DNA from: Hymenopellis radicata
Taxonomy: Eukaryota; Basidiomycota; Agaricomycetes; Agaricales; Physalacriaceae
NCBI GenBank assembly: GCA_015501595.1
Contig: JADNRX010000050.1
Span: 1-64,000, forward strand
DNA length: 64,000 nt
Direction of reading: 5' to 3'
Below are positions 56,340-64,000 of the stretch, one piece after another. The notes under the pieces were generated by a model. That model was not told the origin of the DNA. It saw nothing but the letters and a program-made list of their open reading frames with translations, and did not search any database. The first letter of the stretch is position 1. The number at the start of each line of letters is the position of its first letter. The translations under genes were made by a program, and so were the position numbers.

Positions 56340-57796
56340 ATGTCGATGATCTCTGGGTTCCTGGCTCTTCTTTTCGCTTCGACTGTACTTGCGAACGGCG
56401 ATGGACGTGTCGCGCAGTGTGTTACCAAGGACTTTGTGATTTCGCTCAACGTGACGACGTTGGACATTCCGATTCCTGTTCCGTCGAGCCAGGAAGAGCT
56501 CACTGGCACGATAGTCCCGGCGCTCGCTCCGACAGCGCCGCAAGCCTCGTTTGAAAACAGACAACTCGTTGCCAATTACTCCATAGCCACGCTCATATGC
56601 AGTCCTCCGAATTTTGACGGTGGCGTCGTGAACTTTGCTCTACATGGGTATGTCTCTCCTTTTCCATGTTGTCAAATTGCTGACTATTTGTACAGACTCG
56701 GGTTCACGAAATCTTACTGGGATGTTGTCATTGGAGACAACTACACTTATTCATTCGCAGAAGCCGCTGCAGCTCGTGGAGAAGCGACCTTTGCTTACGA
56801 CCGTCTGGGTACAGGAGGCTCTATTAGAGCTGACGGGACGTACCCGGATGGTATCCAGGAGCTTCAGCTTGCGACTCATATCGCTGTAGCGAACGCCATG
56901 GCGCAGGTTGCTCGGGATGAACTCCAGCCGAAGAACCTGGTCGCTGTCGGGCATTCTTACGGAAGGTATGCAGGCGCGTGGTTAGAAACTAATGTTCGTG
57001 AACTGAGCAATCTCTATGTATAGCTTCACGTTGTTGTACTTGGCGTCTGCGTTCCCTCAAGCCATTGACCACCTCGTCCTCACGGGTTTCTCGGCTGATC
57101 CGGAGTCTTATTCTGGGGGATCAGCATTTGCTCTGAACCTCGCGTTGGCAAACGAGGCATATCCGGACAAGTTTGGTACGCTTTTGTATTGTTCTACATT
57201 GTGATTTCATGATGCTAATGTTCTGACAAGCCGCGCTCGACAACACGTATTTAGCCACGGGAGACTTGGTCGCCGATTTGACTATCTTCTTTTCGTATCC
57301 TCACTACGGAGCGGGTTCGTCTTTTTACACGGCTTGGTGTATTAGCTAATGGGGGTCGTTATAGATGCGCTGCAATGGTCGATTGAGAACAGGGGCACTA
57401 TAGCTTATGGTTCGTGCGTTCTTGGTTCTCTAAACGGCTCTCAAATTAACAAACCTCTTAACAGGCGAACTGTTGACATTCGGTCCTCCTGCAATCCTAG
57501 CATCCGACTTTACAGGCTCTGTGCTGGCCATCAACGGCGATGCTGATTTGTAGGCTATCAAGTTCTCTATCGCATCCTTTCATCCAAAGTTGACTGTTCT
57601 CAGCGTGTTTTGCTCCAGCGACTGCAACAAGGAGGCTGCTCCCGTCCAGCACGTCGAGGATTTCTTCCCGAATGCTCAGAACTTTAGTGCTTCGATTGTA
57701 GAAGGAGCGGGTCATGGTCAGAATGTGCATTTTAGCGCTGCGAAGATGTATGAGGTGATTGGGGAGTGGATTCAGGATAATGTAGTGTCATCGTAA
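56340..57796 (+). CDS. Secreted alpha/beta hydrolase
   Basis: Esterase/lipase-like serine hydrolase. It begins with a signal peptide (MSMISGFLALLFASTVLA). After splicing, the landmarks are an oxyanion-region 'FALHGLGFTKSYWD', 'FAYDRLGTGGS', the nucleophile elbow 'VAVGHSYG' (Ser), 'TGSVLAINGDAD' (acid) and 'VEGAGHGQNVHFSA' (His). About seven introns of 45-60 bases. The spliced frame appears open to the stop at 57796. The family is common in mushrooms and the substrate is unknown. Confidence 0.8.
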
Positions 57797-58117
57797 GGAT
57801 GAACTTTCAAGGACTTTTTTTGTGCGGGACTCCATTAGCATGAGTGTGTTTACTGCATCGACTGCTATTTATATAATGTTGAGGACACATGTTTTATTGA
57901 ACTTTCTTCTTGATTCTCGGCGCTTCTCTAGTGTGCATTTGGGGCATCGTCACCGTCTGATCATTGTGTGTTTTAACAGCTTTTTGACAAGGACAATAAG
58001 GACCTGATAAGGACACAGCATGTCCGGTCGGTGCGGGTGTATAAAATGGAGAGCACCCGCTATAACCCCATTCACAGTTAGTGACAATGATAATACGGGA
58101 TCATTGCTGTTCTGTCA
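57797..58117. other. Intergenic, convergent gene ends
   Basis: Includes an inverted repeat, 'TTAGTGACA' near 58078 and 'TGTCACTAA' near 58113, which also occurs at the duplicated scrap near 52409. It may fold into a hairpin at the end of the truncated F-box gene. Confidence 0.45.
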
Positions 58118-59047
58118 CTAATTGAAAGGGCGTTCTACAACGTCAAAGCTGTAGAGATTCGGAGCGTGCTTCCTCCGAAACGCGCACGGAATCTCTTCAG
58201 TCTCCAAATAGTCATGACCCTCAATCCCCAATGTTACACTCTCCAGCTCCTCGAGCGGGCCCTCCTTCTCCAAATCCGAATCAAACGCGCACACATCAAG
58301 TAACTGCAGATCCTCCATACCCAAATGCAGCTCAACATCCCTCCACCTCCTATAGGTGCTAAACACCTCGACCATGATCTCGACATGATAGTCGTACGTC
58401 TCTTCGTACTCGTCCCACTCACCGGCATCACTCTCAGAAGGCCGTCGTTGGTAGGGGACTTTGATTTTAACTGACAGCGGCAGGCCCCTCGAGCGACGCG
58501 CGTAGACGTCGAAGAGATGATACCACTTGTGCCCCCCGAAATAGATATTCGTCCATATCGCGGGCGTGGCTAGCGCGACTTGGCGCCACTTCCAGCAGGT
58601 CCAACTAATGTCCAAGGGCAAGTCGTACTCGTAGCGCTGGTAGGACGTGCACGCCTCGATGAAGATAAGCTGAAGAATTTCGGTGGGAAGCTGGCGGATG
58701 GGAGAAGGCGCGATGTAAGCATGGCCTTGGGTCGTGTGTCGCAAGAGATGCGCGCGCCGCTTTTTCAGCGCGTTCAGCTTCGCCGTGGTCTGCGCGATCT
58801 CCGTTTCTAAGTCTACAAGTTCGCGATCTGGTTGCTCAAGGCTGGCGGTTATGACCTGCACATCCTCCAGGCTGGGTGAATGGAACCCTCTCGCGATGTT
58901 CTTTTCAAACGGCGTGGTGTAGGATGCGGCTGAAGTAGATACCGTAAGCTCGCCCGCGTCGGGGAGCTGCTGTATCCTATAAAAGCATTTACACACCGCA
59001 TCCTATGTAGAGGAAGATGCTCACGATTGCGAATCAGGGTGTTCCAT
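58118..59047 (-). CDS. Truncated F-box protein, about 300 aa
   Basis: The start exon at 59047 encodes MEHPDSQS and joins in phase across an intron (GTGAGC...TTTATAG) to 'IQQLPDAGELTV'. It has a helical stretch, an F-box core ('SPIRQLPTEILQLIFIEAC', 'LDISWTCWKWRQVAL') and the start of the leucine-rich region. It ends at 'VVERPFN', about 240 residues shorter than the other F-box proteins and without their 'VVLGxRxGG...LW' ending. The paired-cysteine motif is also absent. It may be an active short form or a gene that lost its 3' half; its end region is duplicated at 52400-52690. Confidence 0.65.
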
Positions 59048-60046
59048 GATGGACGCGTTCTTTAGGGAATCACGCGACAAGGACAAGAAGGGTGTAAATC
59101 CTGCCAATCAAAGGTCATTTCAAGATGTTTGGAGCCGCGGCGAGTACACTTACATGAAAGGTGGCAACAGGACTTGGTCGCGTAACGCGTTGTCGTGGAC
59201 GTGAAGCAAAAAGTGCAAAGGCTCCACTGATCAAGCAGGTTCTCACGCCACATTGAAATTTATCGGAACCCGGTATACCACTTGATACAGTATACCACCC
59301 TCTAAATAGCAGCTACATCACATCTTTCCGTCATACAAAGTATCTTCAGCGATTCCATCATCATTGCTGTTCGATGTACCAATTGTGAATGCACAAGAGT
59401 AATAATATAAGTCTTTCCTGTAGATCTGTAAGATTGTCCAATAACATTTCAAACAACCATCTGTAGGGTGTGAAATTGCGCGCGCGCAATTCCAGGCCAG
59501 AGTAAAATATAGAAAGTATGAGTTTTAATTCTTTCCATAAATACAGTGTTGATATTTGGTTAGGGTGTCGTCGTAGTCGAGTGAAATTCCGACTTACACA
59601 ACAAAGTCACCTCCGTTTGGGAATATAGTCCATGGAGCTAGGTGCTCTGCTGCTTCGATGGGGAGGGCATGTCGGTCTCCATGGTGGTGGCAACAGGGAA
59701 AGGGAAAAAATCCGAGCACCCTTCCGAGTCGCGGTTCGAGTCGCCGCCACCAAATCTACATCTGCTGCCCATCGTTCGGGTCGAGTCAGAGGGAGACGAC
59801 TCTGTGTCGGTCTCCGTGACCATCAGCGACGACTCAAAGTCGGTCGCGGGTGTCGTAGATGAGCGCCGTATCCATCCGTTGTTTTGGGAGTGAGTGAGGA
59901 GCGAGGTGGGATGTAAGAGGAGAGTAGGAGTGAGATATGCTGCCCGCGTTGGTGGGGCTTACGCGTAATTGACGATTCCAACAGAAAATGGCGACTTTGT
60001 CTGTGGTAGAGCTGCTGGTCATGTTGGACAACAAGGTGGCTATGTA
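59048..60046. other. Intergenic
   Basis: No gene was recognised. A Ser/Pro-rich 61-83-codon pair of opposite frames at 59640-59890 is not convincing. An 18-bp perfect palindrome lies at 59474-59491. Confidence 0.4.
59474..59491. repeat. Perfect 18-bp palindrome
   Basis: AATTGCGCGCGCGCAATT is its own reverse complement. The alternating CG core could form Z-DNA or bind a dimeric factor; function unknown. Confidence 0.5.
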
Positions 60047-60640
60047 GGGATGTGCGCCGTACCGTTACGGATACGGCCGTAAGCTACCCATCCGTATACG
60101 GTTTACGGCCGTAAAACACGGTCTGTAACGGCCGGGACACGGCCGTAGTGTGGCGCTCATTTATACATCTCGAGAGAAATTGATCAATTGGTGTCTTTCG
60201 AGTCATTCTTGATACGTGGGGATGCTAAAGACTCCTCGTTTGGCCTAAAGGAAGCGCATTTACGCATTTAGGACTGGAAAGACAGTCATAGAGGCCGTTC
60301 CGTGGCTTGGAGACCACACCACAAAGGTTAGAGCATGTCTTTCCATGTTATCCAGGTGACAGCTGTGTGCCCTGCAGTCCAAATGAAGAGGGAACGTCGT
60401 CGTTCATCGACAAGCAGGTCCACGTGGCAGTGTCCCGATTGGGACATATACATCACTGGCGACGTCTTCCAGCGACGACGATGAGACCGTTTAACCCACA
60501 ACTAGTTGTATTTACTTCTGGTATACAATATGTGGCATCTGCTGCCAGACTGGTATCAGTATTAACACCATCTGAGCACACTAGGTCAGTGGCCGTATCA
60601 CGGCCGTATGACCGTATGGGGGTAATGCTGGGGAAAAATC
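60047..60640. mobile_element. MITE-like repeat with TACGGCCGTA sub-terminal palindromes
   Basis: Both ends are dense in CGGCCGTA motifs. The left end reads 'GGATACGGCCGTAAGC', 'TTTACGGCCGTAAAA' and 'GACACGGCCGTAGTG'; the right end reads 'GTGGCCGTATCACGGCCGTATGACCGTATGG'. The left border 'TAGGGATGTGCG' is reminiscent of hAT-type ends. The ~400 bases between are unremarkable and carry no transposase. Exact borders and TSD were not established. Confidence 0.5.
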
Positions 60641-60901
60641 CAAGTTGACTACTTTTACCGTATTTTACTACTACTACGACATATTCTCACTTTGACTACT
60701 ACTTTTTCTACTACTTTTGAGCCAAAATGAAAAGTAAGAGATTTTCACTTCCAAGTCTGACTTTTCAGGACGACTCTCACTTCTGCAACTAATCTCAGTT
60801 TTACTTTTCAATCTCTCACTTTCATGAGTCGCTGTCACACTACCTGTTTAAGCAGCTTAGGTACTTCGGACTTAAGTACTTAGACACTTATGTAGATAAA
60901 T
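60641..60901. other. ACT/TTTC-rich tract downstream of the integrase gene
   Basis: Repeated 'TACTACT', 'CTACTTTT' and 'TCTCACTT' words, then 'TTAAGTACTTAGACACTTA' near 60873. It could be the end of the integrase-bearing element or a separate repeat. Confidence 0.35.
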
Positions 60902-62499
60902 TTATTCTTCAGTGCCATTAACGTACGCCACAACACGTAAGACAGCTTCACAATATACATCAATCCCCCAATTACCATCGTCAGCCTCAAAATCAAAACC
61001 CACCCCAGCCAACAGTGCGCGAACCTCTTCGATATCCTCATCCCGGTTGAGCGAAACATTGGTAGCTGATGGATCAACTGGAATCTCGATTCCGGCATCA
61101 TCTGCTCCCTCGACACCGTAATAACCGTTCACGCAAGACACATCATCGCCGACATCTCCTGTCCAATAGCCTTGGACCATAAGCTCCTCCCGACTCAGCT
61201 CATACATGGCGATAGGGCTTTGGTAGTGCGCTGTTCGAATTTGATGGTGGTTCCACGCGTCCTTAGCCTCATGGAGAGACTTTTGAATGCGCGGCTGAAA
61301 GACGAGGAAGAGACAAATACAGTGAATGGGGTTATCCTTGCACCAGAGTTCGTTTCGCTCAAGATAGAGGAAAATTTGTCGAAAAGCCTCCAAACAGTCC
61401 TTTTGAATGTCGACCCATATGCGCTCTATGCGAACATTATGTGTAGATCTAATTGGTATCGGTCAATAAGCGCACAACATTTAGAACAGGCTACGTACTT
61501 GCCACGAAGATATGCACGATGGGCCTCGCCCCATTTGAAATTCATCGCCTTCTCTATGCCGTTGTTCTCTGGCCCGTAATCTCCGCGCACACGACTGGGC
61601 CACCCCAGCATCTCGACGCCAGCCAGAAAACACTGTGTTACCGTGTTGGAGCGTTTATTGGAGCGGCATTCCATATAGACGATCATGCGCGAGTGACCGT
61701 CGACGCAGCCATGAACCCAAAACCCCCAGAATTTCAACTTTTCATGGCCGTCCTGATGCCAAAGTGCGTTGGCACCGCGAACCTTGTATACACGTCGTTT
61801 GGTGACCTTGCGCCATCTATAACTTATGAGACAGTGGACTTCCCACAGTATAAAAAAGTACCTCGTAAGAACTCCAAGTACATCGACGCGCTTGAGGCTC
61901 TCCTGGATGCGCTTTATTGGAAGATGGATGTCGAGGGACTCTAGATGTCCTCTAAGAATGCCAGACCCCGTGAATGGGTGGTTGAGAGAGAACTGTGCAA
62001 CAACGTCATCCAGATCATCGTCGCTGATAATGGTGAACTCCCGCGGCTCTGTGGTTAGGCCCGCCTTTCGAAAATGGTTGAAAAGCGTCTTCCGATCAAC
62101 ACCATATGCTCTGGCAATCCTTCCCCAGGTGTTTCCAAGATCATGCAGTAGAGTGACGCGTTCCAAGTTGAAAATATATGCAGGACGGCCTGGATGCCCT
62201 GTTCTTTCCCGAGGGAGATTGTCTGATCTGGGAGGAGGAGGGGCATCCAAAAAAGCCTGAAGGTCGCGGAGATGGGCGTCCAGGTTGGATATCATATCAT
62301 CAACTGTGTCCTCGCTGATATATGGGTCGTCCAGGTTGAGTACAATGGTGCGTATGGCCAGTAGTTGGTGAGTAACGCGCTCAACGGCTGCGTACTCTGC
62401 ATTCGGGAAGGAGGTAATGATAAACCGTGCCTCATTAACAATTTGGCGACAATGGGAGAGGAATTGTTCAATATGGTCGCGTTGATTTTCGGCGTTCAT
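60902..62499 (-). CDS. Integrase-core (DDE) domain protein, 515 aa, one intron
   Basis: Exons 62499-61499 and 61448-60902 with a 50-base intron (GTACGT...CAATTAG) sum to 516 codons. The N-terminal ~100 residues are helical, followed by 'GHPGRPAYIF' and a helix-turn-helix-like 'TWGRIARAYGVDRKTLFNHF'. The catalytic core has the first Asp in 'ALWHQDGHEKL', then 'HGCVDGHSRMIVYMEC', the second Asp in 'RVRGDYGPENNGI', and the Glu in 'NVRIERIWVDIQKD', which exists only after splicing. The order fits an rve-type RNase H fold. Such genes are abundant in mushroom genomes. It is either part of a transposon or a domesticated copy. All acidic residues are present. Confidence 0.78.
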
Positions 62500-62574
62500 G
62501 GTGGTGCAAGGAAGAGCGTTTCAGAACATCACATGATGAAGGACAACAATAGCAAATAGTATTCCAAGACTACT

Positions 62575-64000
62575 CTACTGGAAAGCATGGGCAATGGCGC
62601 CTGTAATAAGGTTGCAAAGTCGCTCCCAGATAGCTCCTTGCCGAACATTAGTATGCGAATTTTTATCAGGATGATATACCTGCCATAGTATAAGTAGTGT
62701 TTGTGAGCGCGAAACCAAGAAACTCACCAGCATCAAGATTGCTTTCTGACGACGCTTCTCTTGTGGAGTACAGTGATATGTCCTCAATATGTGCTCCATT
62801 TCGGACTGGGTTGCTCCAGGCGGGAAGAAAATTGCCCCAGCCGCCCTCAGATCCATCTCTAGCTTGGCCTGAATTTCGCGAATAGGATGAGGCCACTGTG
62901 TGCGGAGGTCGCGCACGAAAACATCCCAACGAGCAGGCTTCCTGATGAAATCGGCCATACACTGAAGGCGAGGGTCTTCCACGGTCAACGATGAAGAGGC
63001 TGGAGGAGCACGTCGATCACGGAACTGGAAAGTTGCTGTCCGAACGGTATCTGGAACAGAATGAGCCTTGAACTTAGAGTAGGGCGAAGAACTCACCGGG
63101 CACCAAGTAATCTAAATACCAGGTTTCGTCGGGGCCATCAGGACAAGGAGCGAGATCTACCCAACATCAGAAGATTCACCCCAAACAGAATAGAGGATGC
63201 GTACTAGCGTCAAACTGCTTACAAGTGTCGATGGGCTCCTCATTGCCGGTCATCAGATTGAGCTTGACATCATCAGGATGCACAAAGCTAGGGCGAACTT
63301 GGTTGTAGTGCTTCGGAAACTGTTAAGGACACTGTTAGTCATACTCATAGAGAGAGAAGAGTGCGTACACGGAGGTAGTTGTGAAGTTTCCAGGCAACGG
63401 CAAGATAGAAGTCCCCGAATACCTTAGTAATGGCGTGATAGTGAGGTCCAATAGGCATCTTCATCAGGAGATAAGTTGCAATATATCCCAGATAGTCGAA
63501 GCCATAGGCGCCACGCCCGAGTACAGTAATGTACATCTGAGCGGGATCAGATGCATGACCTGCAAGGACACTCAGGTGCTCCTGTACAACGTCCGCCGTA
63601 ATTGAAGGTTCAGATTCTAAAAGGGCTTTCAGCCCAGAGAGGCCCTTGTAGAACACCGAATCCTTGATACCGTGCAGCTACAGAATGATCAGTTTTGAAT
63701 ATTCAAAGGGATTACAAAAAGCTTACCACGTTGTTGAAGAAGAGAGTTCGGTTGAAGCGAATCAAGCCTGCGAATTGGCGGAATCCGTTGGTGGGGAACC
63801 AGTACGCGCCGTCAACGTTTGCAGTGAAGTAGTCCATCAGAACACCTATATTACCTGCCAATGTCCCCAACGTCTCCAGTAGCTCTCTCAATCCGTCATA
63901 CGAGGACTGAGAGATCCCGGGAAGGAGGGACAGACGTACAGCCATGCTCGACATCTGCTGAATGACATCGCCAACATAGCCGATCCCCTGAGAGCCTAAT
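62575..64000 (-). CDS. Unknown protein, 5' end beyond window, C-terminal HPD motif
   Basis: Read from the right edge, pieces in several exons join: 'GSQGIGYVGDVIQQM', 'LLPGISQSSYDGLRELL', 'NVDGAYWFPTNGFRQFAGL', 'KDSVFYKGLSGLKALLE', 'VLGRGAYGFDYLGYIATYL', 'FPKHYNQVRPSFVHPDDV', then 'RLQCMADFIRKPARWDVFV' and 'YHPDKNSHTNVRQGAIWERL' to a stop at 62575. The HPD in 'YHPDKNS' recalls the J-domain loop of DnaJ proteins, but the rest is not a clear J domain. Introns of ~48 bases lie near 62690, 63110-63220, 63320-63370 and 63680-63725. It ends 75 bases before the integrase start on the same strand. Confidence 0.55.

Noticed and set aside
59638..59893. Opposed 61-83-codon frames, Ser/Pro-rich
   Set aside because: Low complexity, overlapping on both strands, and no supporting exon structure.

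Overview
The window reads as nuclear DNA of a filamentous basidiomycete, most likely an Agaricomycete. The genes are split by many introns of about 45-60 bases with GT...AG (occasionally GC...AG) borders. There is a large family of F-box proteins of the kind amplified in mushroom-forming fungi, together with MYND and zf-HIT zinc fingers, a Zn2Cys6 regulator, a CwfJ-type splicing factor and an integrase-core protein. I found no rRNA, tRNA or CRISPR array. Exon structures were worked out by hand from splice signals and reading frames; no database search was possible.

Layout. (1) 1-8.8 kb: a tandem duplication (about 0.34-3.79 and 3.82-7.09 kb) with two frameshifted copies of one F-box gene, then an intact F-box gene (7107-8756) behind the same duplicated promoter segment. 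(2) 9.1-10.7 kb: a MYND-finger protein. (3) 11.25-37.08 kb: a large inverted duplication. Its arms (about 11.25-17.94 and 29.75-37.08 kb) each hold a Zn-type alcohol dehydrogenase, an F-box gene, an F-box 3' remnant and a ZNHIT2-like zf-HIT gene. All three full genes look intact in the left arm and all three are broken in the right arm. The 11.8-kb spacer carries an extended SDR reductase, a nitrilase, a PLP aminotransferase and a CwfJ/CWF19-like splicing factor. (4) 37-43 kb: an F-box tail remnant, an unassigned leucine-rich protein and a Zn2Cys6 transcription factor whose zinc cluster needs a 6-base micro-exon. (5) 43.4-46.9 kb: a four-unit tandem array of a TIR-bounded element, arranged as two dimers, with an apparent 8-bp target duplication around the whole array. 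(6) 47-49 kb: a decayed GH35 beta-galactosidase. (7) 50.8-59 kb: an intact F-box gene, an F-box scrap, a GNAT-ankyrin-acidic-tail protein, a secreted alpha/beta hydrolase and a truncated F-box gene. (8) 60-64 kb: a MITE-like repeat with TACGGCCGTA palindromes, an integrase-core DDE protein and the 3' part of an unknown gene running off the right edge.

How it fits together. This is an accessory, duplication-rich region. F-box proteins act as substrate receptors of SCF ubiquitin ligases, and about eleven loci here are F-box genes or fragments at different stages of birth and decay. The oxidoreductase, nitrilase and aminotransferase genes could serve small-molecule metabolism, but nothing in the sequence proves a joint pathway. 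ZNHIT2 and CwfJ family members both belong to spliceosome biology, and the right-arm ZNHIT2 copy lies head-to-head with the CwfJ gene. Nearly all frameshifts I could localise are single-base losses, mostly in short homopolymers within duplicated copies, so unpolished repeats are a live alternative to true pseudogenes.
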